DNA from: Phaeacidiphilus oryzae TH49
Lineage (GTDB): Bacteria; Actinomycetota; Actinomycetes; Streptomycetales; Streptomycetaceae
DNA: 64,000 nucleotides
Assembly (NCBI RefSeq): GCF_000744815.1
Contig: NZ_JQMQ01000005.1
Coordinates: 6,715,801-6,779,800, forward strand
Reading direction: 5' to 3'
Below the pieces are notes generated by a model. The model was given only the letters and a program-made list of their open reading frames with translations. It had not been told where the DNA came from and did no database searches. Every line of letters starts with the position of its first letter. Position 1 is the stretch's first letter. Positions 19,238 through 27,778 of the stretch are shown here, one piece after another. The position numbers and the translations under genes are program-made.

Positions 19238-19753
19238 ATGCCAGTACCTGAATTCGTGCGCGAGCTGCGCCAGATGATCGGCCGGCACCCCCTCTGGATG
19301 CCCGGGGTGACGGCGGTCGTGCTCGACGACGAGGGCCGGGTGCTGCTCGGCCGCCGGTCGGACACCGGGAAGTGGGCGCTGATCACCGGGATCCTGGACC
19401 CCGGTGAGGAGCCCGCGCTCGGCACCGCCCGCGAGTGCCTGGAGGAGACCGGCGTCGAGGTGGTCGTGGAGCGGCTCACCAGCGTCACCGTCTCCCCGCC
19501 GCTGGTGCATGTGAACGGCGACCGCGCGCAGTACCTCGAACTCACCTTCCGCTGCCGGGCGGTGGGCGGCGAGGCGCGGGTGAACGACGACGAGTCGCTG
19601 GAGGTCGGCTGGTTCTCCCCGGACGACCTGCCGGCGGACGTCGGCCCGCGCCAGCGCCAGCGCCTGGCGCACGCGCTGAGCGGGGCGGCCGAGGCCTGGT
19701 TCGTCGGCGCGGACGGCGAGGCGGACGCGAAGCAGTCGCTCGCCGGCTCCTGA
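19238..19753 (+). CDS. NUDIX hydrolase
   Basis: The protein has 171 residues from the ATG at 19238. There is no Shine-Dalgarno, but a TAGGGT element ends eight bases upstream, compatible with a leaderless transcript. The NUDIX box is complete: GILDPGEEPALGTARECLEE followed by TG (about residues 51-73), with the metal-binding REXXEE. NUDIX enzymes cleave nucleoside diphosphates linked to another group. A VTAVVLDDEGRVLLGRRSDTGKWAL lead-in is common in housecleaning NUDIX proteins, but the substrate is not predictable. It is divergent from the membrane protein and convergent with dhaM. Confidence 0.88.
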   Translation: MPVPEFVRELRQMIGRHPLWMPGVTAVVLDDEGRVLLGRRSDTGKWALITGILDPGEEPALGTARECLEETGVEVVVERLTSVTVSPPLVHVNGDRAQYLELTFRCRAVGGEARVNDDESLEVGWFSPDDLPADVGPRQRQRLAHALSGAAEAWFVGADGEADAKQSLAGS

Positions 19754-19785
19754 GCGGCCGGCCGCGGTCGGACGGACGGCGGCGG

Positions 19786-20208
19786 CTACTTCTGGACGCG
19801 GTAGGCGTCCTCCGCGGCGTCGATGACGGCGGACAGGTCGCCGCCCGCCGAGGCGGTGACGGTGGCCGCCACCGCCCCTTCCAGGAACGGCGCGTTGGCC
19901 AGCCTGGTGGGGAACGGCAGGCCGTTCTCGTCGGCGTCCGCCAGCAGTGTCTTCGCGGTCAGCACGGCGCTGCCGATGTCGGCGACCAGGACCACGCCCT
20001 GGCCCTGGTCGGCGCGCTTGGCCGCGGCCAGCACCAGCTCGCTGCTGGTGCCGAGGCCGCCGCCCTCGACGCCGCCGGCCGGTACCACCGGCGCCGGATC
20101 GCCGGTGCCCACCAGGGCGACGGCGAACTCGGCCACGGCCGCGGCGACGGCGCCGCTGTGCGAGACCAGGACCACGCCGACTCGGTCGGGCGAGGTGGGG
20201 GAGGACAT
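19786..20208 (-). CDS. dhaM: Dihydroxyacetone kinase phosphotransfer subunit DhaM
   Basis: The protein has 140 residues, the size of a single EIIA-mannose-type domain. The phosphorylated histidine is H17 in GVVLVSHSG. GGVEGGGLGTSSELVLAAA and VVLVADIGSAVLTAK complete the DhaM fold. It carries phosphate from the PTS protein HPr to the ADP bound in DhaL. It is the last gene of dhaKLM, and the PTS general enzymes must be encoded elsewhere. Confidence 0.92.
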   Translation of the reverse strand: MSSPTSPDRVGVVLVSHSGAVAAAVAEFAVALVGTGDPAPVVPAGGVEGGGLGTSSELVLAAAKRADQGQGVVLVADIGSAVLTAKTLLADADENGLPFPTRLANAPFLEGAVAATVTASAGGDLSAVIDAAEDAYRVQK

Positions 20209-20275
20209 GACGACTCCTCATTCTCTGTGCGGGTGTTGCGGGTTGAGGCGGGGGGTCGGAGGCGGGCAGCGGGGT

Positions 20276-20923
20276 TCAGTCGCCGCGCGCGGCCCGGACG
20301 AGGGCGTCCAGCAGCAGCGCGGAGGAGGTGGCCCCCGGGTCCTGGTGGCCGATGGAGCGTTCGCCGAGGTAGCTGGCCCGCCCCTTGCGGGCCTGCATCG
20401 GCGTGGTGGCCTCGGCTCCGGACCGGGCCGCCTCCGCCGCCGCCTCCAGCGCCTCGACCAGTCCTGCGCCGGAGCCGATCGCCTCGCGGTAGGCGTCGGC
20501 CGCCGGACGCAGCGCGTCGACCATGGTCTTGTCGCCCGGGGCCGCGCCGCCGAGCTCCTGAACCCCCGTCACGGCCGCGTCCAGGGCCTCGCCGAGGCTC
20601 TCCGGGGTGGGTTCGTCGCCCAGGGCCTTGCCGGCCCGGCGGAGGGCGGTGCCGTAGAGCGGGCCGGAGGCGCCGCCGACCTTGCTGACCAGCTGCCGGC
20701 CGGCGGCGATCAGCACGGCGGGCGGCGCGTCCGGCGGGGTGGCGGCGAGGGCGTCGAGGACGGCGGTGAAGCCGCGGTCCAGGTTGGCGCCGTGGTCGGC
20801 GTCGCCGATCGCGGAGTCCAGCTCGGTGAGGTGGCCGGCCTCCTTGTGCACCGACTCGGCGGTGAGCTGGAGCCAGCGGAGGAAGAAGTCGGTGTCCAGG
20901 GCGGGGGACTGGGGGGATGTCAT
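20276..20923 (-). CDS. dhaL: Dihydroxyacetone kinase ADP-binding subunit DhaL
   Basis: The protein has 215 residues. The Mg-ADP-binding aspartates lie in ELDSAIGDADHGANLDRG (about 34-51). The C-terminal stretch GRASYLGERSIGHQDPGATS closes the nucleotide site and is highly conserved. DhaL phosphorylates the dihydroxyacetone held by DhaK and is recharged by DhaM. It lies between dhaK and dhaM with short gaps. Confidence 0.94.
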   Translation of the reverse strand: MTSPQSPALDTDFFLRWLQLTAESVHKEAGHLTELDSAIGDADHGANLDRGFTAVLDALAATPPDAPPAVLIAAGRQLVSKVGGASGPLYGTALRRAGKALGDEPTPESLGEALDAAVTGVQELGGAAPGDKTMVDALRPAADAYREAIGSGAGLVEALEAAAEAARSGAEATTPMQARKGRASYLGERSIGHQDPGATSSALLLDALVRAARGD

Positions 20924-20956
20924 GGGGGCGGGGGTCTCCTTCCGGTCGCGGGCGGG

Positions 20957-21946
20957 CTACCAGCGCAGGGCGGGGGTGTTCACCGGGGCGTCCCACAGCC
21001 GGAGGAACTCCTCGTCGGCCCGGCACAGGGTGAGGAGGCAGCCGGCCATGTCCAGGCTGGTCACGTAGTTGCCGACGAGGGTGCGGGCGACCCGGATGCC
21101 GCGCGCCCGCAGGATCCGGTCCACCTCGGCGTTGAGGATGTACAGCTCCAGCAGCGGCGTCCCGCCCATGCCGTCGACCAGCAGGAGCACCGGGTCGCCG
21201 TTGTCGTGGAGGTCGCCGAGGATCGCGTCCAGGGAGGCCTCGGCGATCTCGGCGGCGGTCATCATCGGGCGGCGCTCGCGGCCCGGCTCGCCGTGGATGC
21301 CGATGCCCAGCTCCAGCTGGTCGGCGGGGAGGTCGAAGGTGGGGGTGCCCTTGGCCGGGGTGGTCACCGAGGTGAGGGCGACGCCGAAGCTGCGGGAGAG
21401 CTCGTTGGCCTTGCGGGCGGTGGCGGCCACCTCGGCGAGCGGGGCGCCGGCGGCGGCCTGCGCACCGGCCAGCTTCTCCACGAAGAGGGTGCCGCCGGTG
21501 CCGCGGCGGCCCGCGGTGAAGGTGCTGTCCTCGACGGCGACGTCGTCGTCCACCACGACCTGCTGGACCTGGATGCCGTCGTCCTCGGCGAGTTCGGCGG
21601 CCATCCGGAAGTTGAGGACGTCCCCGGTGTAGTTCTTGACGATGTGGAGGACGCCGGCGCCGCCGTCGACGGCCGCGGTCGCGGCGGCCATCTGGTCCGG
21701 CACGGGGGAGGTGAAGACCTCGCCGGGGCAGGCCGCGTCCAGCATCCCGGGGCCGACGAAGCCGCTGTGCAGCGGCTCGTGGCCGGTGCCGCCGCCGGAG
21801 ACCAGGCCGACCTTGCCGCTGACCGGCGCGTCGGCCCGGACCACGATCTGCTGCTCCACATCCACCCGCAACTCCGGGTGCGCCGCCGCGAGTCCGCGCA
21901 GCGCGTCCGAGACCACGCTCTCCGGACTGTTGATCAGCTTCTTCAT
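20957..21946 (-). CDS. dhaK: Dihydroxyacetone kinase substrate-binding subunit DhaK
   Basis: The protein has 329 residues, full family length. GGGTGHEPLHSGFVG (about 50-64) is the conserved N-terminal loop. H217 in ELGIGIHGEPG is the histidine that binds dihydroxyacetone as a hemiaminal. It heads the dhaKLM operon and is divergent from an acyl-CoA dehydrogenase gene. Together the three subunits make dihydroxyacetone phosphate from dihydroxyacetone using phosphoenolpyruvate via the PTS. Confidence 0.95.
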   Translation of the reverse strand: MKKLINSPESVVSDALRGLAAAHPELRVDVEQQIVVRADAPVSGKVGLVSGGGTGHEPLHSGFVGPGMLDAACPGEVFTSPVPDQMAAATAAVDGGAGVLHIVKNYTGDVLNFRMAAELAEDDGIQVQQVVVDDDVAVEDSTFTAGRRGTGGTLFVEKLAGAQAAAGAPLAEVAATARKANELSRSFGVALTSVTTPAKGTPTFDLPADQLELGIGIHGEPGRERRPMMTAAEIAEASLDAILGDLHDNGDPVLLLVDGMGGTPLLELYILNAEVDRILRARGIRVARTLVGNYVTSLDMAGCLLTLCRADEEFLRLWDAPVNTPALRW

Positions 21947-22055
21947 GGCCGGGCCTTCCCTCCGGAGCTTCGACTGGACGCTGGAGCCGGTGCCACTCTC
22001 GCAGGTGATCGCCCGGCGGGGAACATCCCGCGCCGTGCGGCCCCTTCCGGATTAG

Positions 22056-22069
22056 TGGAACAGGTTCTA
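22056..22069. promoter_or_regulatory. KstR-type operator
   Basis: TGGAACAGGTTCTA fits the KstR consensus TNNAACNNGTTNNA at every fixed position. It lies 38 bases upstream of the acyl-CoA dehydrogenase start. KstR represses sterol side-chain and ring catabolism genes in actinobacteria. Confidence 0.6.
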
Positions 22070-22107
22070 GTCTGAGCCGCCCGAGCGGAGCGGAGGGAGT
22101 GGCCGCC

Positions 22108-23304
22108 ATGGACCTGGACTACACGCCGGAGCAGAACCGGCTGCGCAGCGAGGTGCGCGAGTACTTCGCGGAGATCATGCCGGAGGACGCGCACGGCCGG
22201 TTGAACGATCCCAAACGGCAGAAGCGGTTCTACCGCGAGATCAACCGGCGTCTGGGCAGCGACCACTGGCTCGGCGTCGGCTGGCCGACGGAGTACGGCG
22301 GGCGCGGGCTCGGCCCGGTGGAGCAGTTCGTCTTCTTCGACGAGGCGGCGCAGGCGGGCGTGCCGCTGCCGCTGATGGCGCTGAACACGGTCGGCCCCTC
22401 GATCATGAAGTTCGGCACCGAGGAGCAGAAGAACTACTTCCTGCCGAAGATCCTGGCCGGCGAACTGGACATCGCCATCGGCTACTCCGAGCCGGACGCG
22501 GGCACCGACCTGGCCGCGCTGAAGACCCGCGCGGTCCGCGAGGGCGCGGCGGACGACCCGGACGCGGTCTACGTGGTCAACGGACAGAAGATCTGGACCA
22601 CCAACGGAGACACCGCCGACTGGATCTGGCTGGCCGTCAGGACCGACCCGGAGGCCCCGGCGCACAAGGGGATCAGCATCCTGCTGGTGCCGACCGACGA
22701 CCCCGGCTACTCGACCACCGTCATCCGCACCCTCGCCGGGCACGACACCACCGCCAGCTACTACGAGGACATCCGGGTCCCGGCCTCGCGGCGGGTCGGC
22801 GCGGAGAACCAGGGCTGGCGGCTGATCACCAACCAGCTCAACCACGAGCGGGTGACGCTGGCCGCGCACGGCACGATGGCCGTACGGGCGCTGAACGACG
22901 TGCGGCGGTGGGCCGCGGAGACGCCGATCGCGGGCGGGCGGTATGTGATCGACCTGCCGTGGGTGCGGCAGCGGCTGGCCCGGGCGCACTCCCGCCTCGA
23001 CGCCATGAAGCTGCTCAACTGGCAGATGGTGGACGCGATGTCGCGCGGCACCCTGACCCCGCAGGACGCCTCCGCGGTCAAGGTCTACGGCAGCGAGGCG
23101 CGGCGGGACGCCTACTCCTGGCTGCTGGAGGTGGTCGGCGCGGGAGGCGCGCTGAAGGAGGGCTCGGCGGGGGCGGTGCTCCGCGGCGATCTGGAGCGCG
23201 GCTACCGCAGCGCGGTGATCTTCACCTTCGGCGGCGGCAACAACGAGATCCAGCGGGAGATCATCTCCTGGATCGGCCTGGGAATGCCGAGGGTGCGGAG
23301 GTAG
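22108..23304 (+). CDS. Acyl-CoA dehydrogenase (FadE-type)
   Basis: The protein has 398 residues. The ATG at 22108 has GGAGGGAG at good spacing; an in-frame GTG at 22099 would place the Shine-Dalgarno too close. The sequence follows the FadE group: LDYTPEQNRLRSEVREYFAE, GYSEPDAGTDLAALKTRA, NGQKIWTTNGDTADW and the C-terminal FTFGGGNNEIQREIIS. It introduces an alpha-beta double bond in an acyl-CoA, using FAD and electron-transfer flavoprotein. Members of this group include steroid side-chain dehydrogenases, which often work as heteromers. The KstR-type box upstream supports a link to sterol or related acyl chains, but no steroid gene is adjacent. Confidence 0.88.
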   Translation: MDLDYTPEQNRLRSEVREYFAEIMPEDAHGRLNDPKRQKRFYREINRRLGSDHWLGVGWPTEYGGRGLGPVEQFVFFDEAAQAGVPLPLMALNTVGPSIMKFGTEEQKNYFLPKILAGELDIAIGYSEPDAGTDLAALKTRAVREGAADDPDAVYVVNGQKIWTTNGDTADWIWLAVRTDPEAPAHKGISILLVPTDDPGYSTTVIRTLAGHDTTASYYEDIRVPASRRVGAENQGWRLITNQLNHERVTLAAHGTMAVRALNDVRRWAAETPIAGGRYVIDLPWVRQRLARAHSRLDAMKLLNWQMVDAMSRGTLTPQDASAVKVYGSEARRDAYSWLLEVVGAGGALKEGSAGAVLRGDLERGYRSAVIFTFGGGNNEIQREIISWIGLGMPRVRR

Positions 23305-23306
23305 CG

Positions 23307-23347
23307 CCGGCCCGTCGGAAGCGCCCCGCGCGATAGCCGCGGGCCGG
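23307..23347 (+). terminator. Hairpin after acyl-CoA dehydrogenase
   Basis: CCGGCCCG (23307-23314) and CGGGCCGG (23340-23347) are perfect complements around a 25-base GC-rich loop, three bases after the stop. Confidence 0.5.
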
Positions 23348-23422
23348 TCGCGGCCGCCATACTTGAGCCGGCGGGGCCTCCAGGGCCCCGAAGGCGGCGC
23401 GGACGGCGGGGGACACAGCGCG

Positions 23423-26400
23423 GTGGTGGAGGACGGGACGCTCATACAGCGCCGATACCTGCTCAGCGGACTGCTCGGGCGGGGCGGGATGGGCGAGGTG
23501 TGGCGTGCCCGGGACGAGGCGCTGGACCGGATGGTCGCCGTCAAGTGCCTGCGCGCGGCGGCGGTTTCGCGCCGCAGCGGGGGCGCCGGGCATCCGGGGA
23601 GCCCCGAGGGGACGGGGGAGCGCGCCCGGGTCGCCGAACTGCGGGAGCGCTTCCGGCGGGAGGCGCGGGCGGCGGCGCGGCTGCAGCATCCCGGGATCAC
23701 CGTGGTGCACGACTTCGGCGAGTACGAGGGCGTCCCCTACCTGGTGATGGAGCTGCTGGACGGGGAGAACCTGGGGCAGGTGCTGGACGGGCTGCCCGGG
23801 CGGCGGCTCGACATCCCGTCGGTGGTCTCGATCGGCGGCCAGGTCGCCTCCGCGCTGGCGTACACCCATGCCCGGGACGTCATCCACCGGGACCTCAAGC
23901 CGGCCAACGTCATCCGGCTGTCGGACGGCAGCGGTACGGTCAAGATCTGCGACTTCGGGATCGCCCGGCTGGGCGGGGAGATCGGGCTGACCAGGCGTAC
24001 CTCGGTGGCGGGCGGCCCGTGGCTGGGCTCGCCGCACTACATGTCGCCCGAGCAGATCGCGGGGGAGGACGTCGACCTGCGGACCGACCTCTACTCGCTG
24101 GGCTGCGTGCTGTACGAACTCCTCACCGGGGCGCCGCCGTTCGACGTCAGCGACCACTGGGCGGTGATGCTCCACCACCGGGACACCCCGCCGCAGCCGC
24201 TGGCCGCGCGGGGGCGCGGGGACGTGCCGCCGGGCCTGGAGCGCCTGGTGCTCGAACTGCTGGCGAAGTCGCCGGAGGACCGGCCGGCCGACGCGGCGGA
24301 GGTCGGGCGGCGGCTGGCCGCGATCGCGGCGGGCCTGCCGGGGACGATGCCGGGCAGCGGCGGTCCGGCGGGGGCGCCGGGCGGATGGACGGTGGCGCTG
24401 GATCTCGGGGCGATGGGCGGCGCGGGGGGCGCGGGCGGCGGCGCGGGCGATCTCACCCACGCCGGCGTGACGCTGGGGCGGGAGCCGGGCGCGTCCGGGG
24501 AGCCCGTGCCCTCCTGGGCGCGGGACTTCGGCGGCGGGCCGACCGTCGGGCAGCTCGCGGCGGGCGCGGCGCGGGCCTCGCTGCCGCCGGCGGACGGACT
24601 GACCGGCCACTGGACCCTGCCGCCTGCGGCGGGGGCCGCCGCCGTGGACCCCTCGGAGGCCCCGACCGTGCCGAGGCGGGCGCTGCGGTCCGGCGAGTCG
24701 TCCGGTCCGGCCGCCGTCCTGGTGCTGACCGAGCCGCCGGTGCCGGAGCCCGGGACGGGGCCGCCGCCCGCCGAGAGCGAGGCCGGGGACGCGGCGCCGT
24801 CGGAGCCGGAGACGGCGGACGCCCTGTCGGAGGCGGGCTCGGACGCGGAGGCGGGCGCTGACGCGGAGACGGGCGCTGACGCGGAGGCGGGCGCCGACGC
24901 GGAGTCGGAGCGTGCGGCCGTCGGCGGCGGCGCGGAGGCCGAGGCCGGTGGCGGCGCCGGCGCTGAGGCTGACGGCGGCCCCCGCGCCGACGAGGCCGGG
25001 CCCGCCGCCGGCGCCGCTGAGGCCGAACCCGGCGCCGCTGAGGCGGCTGAGGCCCAGGCTGGCGCTGCCGAGGCTCGCGGCGACGCCGCTGACTCCGGCG
25101 CCGGCGCCGCTCGGCTCGCCGAGGCGGGGCAGCCCGACCCGGCGTGCGAACTGCCGCACGCGCCCGCCGATTCGGCAGCCGCGCCGGGCGACGGTGCCGG
25201 GCCCGAGCCCGATCCCGATCCCGCGAGGGGCGGCCGGGCCGCAGCCGGGGCGCTCACTACGGCCGGCGAGGCCGCTCCATCCACCGACGAGGCAGCGAGG
25301 ACGTCCCCACCCGGCGGCACCGAAGCCGCTGCCGCGCCCGAGGGCGCCGGCGGTGCGGCCCGGGATCCGCGTGGGTCGGACGGCGGCGAGGCGACGGGGG
25401 TGGTCGGTGCCGAGGGCGTCGGCGCCGCCGTACGGCGGGACGGTGAGGGCGAGGAGGAGGGCGCGTCCGCCGAGGCGCTGCATCGGGCCGGAATGAGTCT
25501 GGGGCGGCTCGGCCGGTGGGACGAGGCCGTGGACGCGCACGAGGCCGCCGCGCGGCGGCGGGCGGGGTCGCTCGGCGCCGGGCACCCGCAGACCCTGACG
25601 TCCCGGCACGAGGCGGCCTTCGCGCTCGCCCGCGCCGGCAGGCTCCCGGAGGCGCTCGCGGCCCACCGCGCGCTGGCGCAGGCCCGCACCCGCGCGCTCG
25701 GCCCGGAGCACGAGGACACCCTCCGCAGCCGCCAGGAGGTCGCCTTCACCCTGGCCCAGCTGGGCAGGCACGAGGAGGCCGACGCCGCCTACCGGGCGGT
25801 CCTCGCCGACCGCCTCCGCCTCCAGGGCGCGGACCACCCGGACGTGTTGCGCTGCCGGCACAACCTCGGCGTGAACCTGGGCCGGATGGGCCGCCAGGAG
25901 GACTCCCTGCGGGAGATCACCGCCGCCGCGCAGGGCCGCACCCGGGTCCTCGGCCCGGACCACCCCGACACCCTCGCCACCCGCCACGAGCTCGGCTGCT
26001 GCCTGGGCCGCGCGCAGCGCTGGGAGTCCGCGCTGCGGGTCTTCCAGAAGGTCGCCGAGGACCGCGCGGCCGTCCTCGGCCCGGGGGACCCGCAGACCGT
26101 CAACTCCCGCTACGAGACCGCGATCGCGCTCGGCCGGCTGCGCCGCTGCGCCGAGGCGGTCGAGCTGTACGGCGAGGTGGCCGCCGCCCGTGCCGCCCGG
26201 CTCGGGCCGGACCATCCGGAGACCCTGCGGGCCCGGCACGGCCGGGGCGTCAACCTCGGCCGGCTCGGCCGCTGGGAGGAGGCGCTCGACGAGGCCCGCG
26301 CGGTCGGCGCGGCCCGCCGCCGCACCCTCGGCCCGGAGCATCCGGACACCCTCGTCAGCCGCCGCGAGGAGGCCGTCGCGCTGGGCCATCTCGGCCGCTG

Positions 26401-26617
26401 GCAGGAGGCGCTGGTGCAGTACCGGGCGGTCTGCGCGGGCCGTACCCGCGCCCTCGGGCCGGACCATCCGGCCACCCTGGCCGGCCTCAACGACCAGGCG
26501 AACTGCCTGGAGCGGCTCGGCCGGGTCGCCGAGGCGGTGGCGCTCTACCGCCAGGTCGCGGAGATCGAGCGGCGTACCGCCCGGCAGCCGGAGTCGGCCC
26601 GCCGGAACGGAATCTGA
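23423..26617 (+). CDS. Serine/threonine protein kinase with C-terminal TPR array
   Basis: From the GTG at 23423 the protein has 1064 residues; an upstream TTG at 23363 is possible. The kinase domain spans about 9-300: glycine loop GRGGMGEV (19-26), K41 in VAVKCL, HRDLKPAN (155-162) and DFG (177-179), all intact. Residues 300-685 form an Ala/Glu/Gly/Pro-rich linker. It includes tandem ADAEAG hexapeptides (about residues 470-495), encoded by 18-bp direct repeats. Residues from 686 hold about eight TPR-like units (for example LGPDHPDTLVSRREEAVALG). I see no membrane helix, so unlike PknB-type kinases it should be soluble, with the TPRs recruiting targets. Confidence 0.9.
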   Translation: MVEDGTLIQRRYLLSGLLGRGGMGEVWRARDEALDRMVAVKCLRAAAVSRRSGGAGHPGSPEGTGERARVAELRERFRREARAAARLQHPGITVVHDFGEYEGVPYLVMELLDGENLGQVLDGLPGRRLDIPSVVSIGGQVASALAYTHARDVIHRDLKPANVIRLSDGSGTVKICDFGIARLGGEIGLTRRTSVAGGPWLGSPHYMSPEQIAGEDVDLRTDLYSLGCVLYELLTGAPPFDVSDHWAVMLHHRDTPPQPLAARGRGDVPPGLERLVLELLAKSPEDRPADAAEVGRRLAAIAAGLPGTMPGSGGPAGAPGGWTVALDLGAMGGAGGAGGGAGDLTHAGVTLGREPGASGEPVPSWARDFGGGPTVGQLAAGAARASLPPADGLTGHWTLPPAAGAAAVDPSEAPTVPRRALRSGESSGPAAVLVLTEPPVPEPGTGPPPAESEAGDAAPSEPETADALSEAGSDAEAGADAETGADAEAGADAESERAAVGGGAEAEAGGGAGAEADGGPRADEAGPAAGAAEAEPGAAEAAEAQAGAAEARGDAADSGAGAARLAEAGQPDPACELPHAPADSAAAPGDGAGPEPDPDPARGGRAAAGALTTAGEAAPSTDEAARTSPPGGTEAAAAPEGAGGAARDPRGSDGGEATGVVGAEGVGAAVRRDGEGEEEGASAEALHRAGMSLGRLGRWDEAVDAHEAAARRRAGSLGAGHPQTLTSRHEAAFALARAGRLPEALAAHRALAQARTRALGPEHEDTLRSRQEVAFTLAQLGRHEEADAAYRAVLADRLRLQGADHPDVLRCRHNLGVNLGRMGRQEDSLREITAAAQGRTRVLGPDHPDTLATRHELGCCLGRAQRWESALRVFQKVAEDRAAVLGPGDPQTVNSRYETAIALGRLRRCAEAVELYGEVAAARAARLGPDHPETLRARHGRGVNLGRLGRWEEALDEARAVGAARRRTLGPEHPDTLVSRREEAVALGHLGRWQEALVQYRAVCAGRTRALGPDHPATLAGLNDQANCLERLGRVAEAVALYRQVAEIERRTARQPESARRNGI

Positions 26618-26628
26618 CGGATCGTCAG
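26614..26628. promoter_or_regulatory. Palindromic operator upstream of nitronate monooxygenase-ligase operon
   Basis: CTGACGGATCGTCAG is a perfect palindrome apart from its centre. It overlaps the kinase stop codon and lies 44 bases before the next operon's start. Near-identical elements occur at 815, 45243 and 55659. It fits a TetR-type operator, or possibly a small terminator. Confidence 0.5.
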
Positions 26629-26671
26629 AAACCCCTTCCGATCGCACGCCGTCTGCGGCATCCTGCCGCCC

Positions 26672-27778
26672 ATGCGGACAGAACTCGCGGAACAGCTGGG
26701 CATCAGGCACGCCGTCTTCGGTTTCACCCCCTTCCCCGCGGTGGCCGCGGCGATCAGCAGGGCGGGCGGCCTGGGCGTACTCGGCGCCGTGCGCTACGGC
26801 GATCCCGAGGAGCTAGAGCGCGACCTGCAATGGCTGGACGAGCACACCGAAGGCGCCCCGTACGGCGTGGACGTGGTGATGCCGGCGAAGAAGGTGGAGA
26901 ACGTCTCCATCGAGGACGTGGAGGCGATGATCCCGGCCCAGCACCGGGAGTACGTCCGCGGCCTGCTCGCCAAGCACGGCGTCCCGGAGCTGCCCGAGGG
27001 CGAGGGCGGCGGTTGGCGGATCACCGGCTGGATGGAGAACGTCGCCCGCTCCCATGTCGACGTGGCCCTCGAACACCCCATCAGACTGCTGGCCAGCGCG
27101 CTGGGCTCGCCCCCGCCCGACGTCATCGAGCGGGCGCACGCGGCCGGGGTCCAGGTCGCCGCGCTGGCCGGCAGCGCCCGGCACGCCCTGCGGCATGTGG
27201 AGGCCGGCATCGACATCGTGGTCGCCCAGGGGCACGAGGCCGGTGGGCACACCGGCGAGATCGGCACGATGGTGCTGGTCCCCGAGATCGCCGCGGCCGT
27301 CGCGCCCCGCCCGGTGCTGGCCGCCGGCGGCATCGGCAGCGGCGAGCAGGCCGCGGCCGGACTCGCCCTGGGCGCCCAGGGCGTCTGGCTCGGCTCGGTG
27401 TGGCTGACCACGGAGGAGGCCGGGCTGCGCTCGCCGGTGCTGAGGGAGAAGCTGCTCAACGCCGGTTCCGGCGACACCGTCCGCTCCCGGGCGCTCACTG
27501 GCAAGCCCGCGCGCCAGCTGCGCACCGAGTGGACGGACGCCTGGGACGATCCCAGCGGTCCCGGCACCCTGCCGATGCCGCTGCAGGGGCTGCTGGTCGC
27601 GGACGCCATCGACCGCATCCAGCACTACGAGACCCCGCAGCTGATCGGCACCCCGATCGGGCAGATCATCGGCAGCATGCGCGAGGTGCGGCCGGCCGCC
27701 GCCGTGGTGGAGGACATCGTGACCGGCTTCGAGCGGGCCGTCGACCGGTTGGACGCCATGCGAGGTGAGGCGAAGTGA
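26672..27778 (+). CDS. Nitronate monooxygenase (2-nitropropane dioxygenase family)
   Basis: The protein has 368 residues. The TIM-barrel FMN enzyme pattern is clear: an N-terminal FGFTPFPAVAAAISRAGGLG; GIDIVVAQGHEAGGHTGEIGT, which carries the catalytic/FMN-binding region; and AAGGIGSGEQAAAGLALGAQ, which forms the FMN phosphate site. Such enzymes oxidise alkyl nitronates. In actinomycetes many members sit in acyl-CoA clusters, with no proven nitronate substrate. Its stop overlaps the start of the acyl-CoA ligase (GTGA at 27775), so the two are co-translated. Confidence 0.88.
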   Translation: MRTELAEQLGIRHAVFGFTPFPAVAAAISRAGGLGVLGAVRYGDPEELERDLQWLDEHTEGAPYGVDVVMPAKKVENVSIEDVEAMIPAQHREYVRGLLAKHGVPELPEGEGGGWRITGWMENVARSHVDVALEHPIRLLASALGSPPPDVIERAHAAGVQVAALAGSARHALRHVEAGIDIVVAQGHEAGGHTGEIGTMVLVPEIAAAVAPRPVLAAGGIGSGEQAAAGLALGAQGVWLGSVWLTTEEAGLRSPVLREKLLNAGSGDTVRSRALTGKPARQLRTEWTDAWDDPSGPGTLPMPLQGLLVADAIDRIQHYETPQLIGTPIGQIIGSMREVRPAAAVVEDIVTGFERAVDRLDAMRGEAK

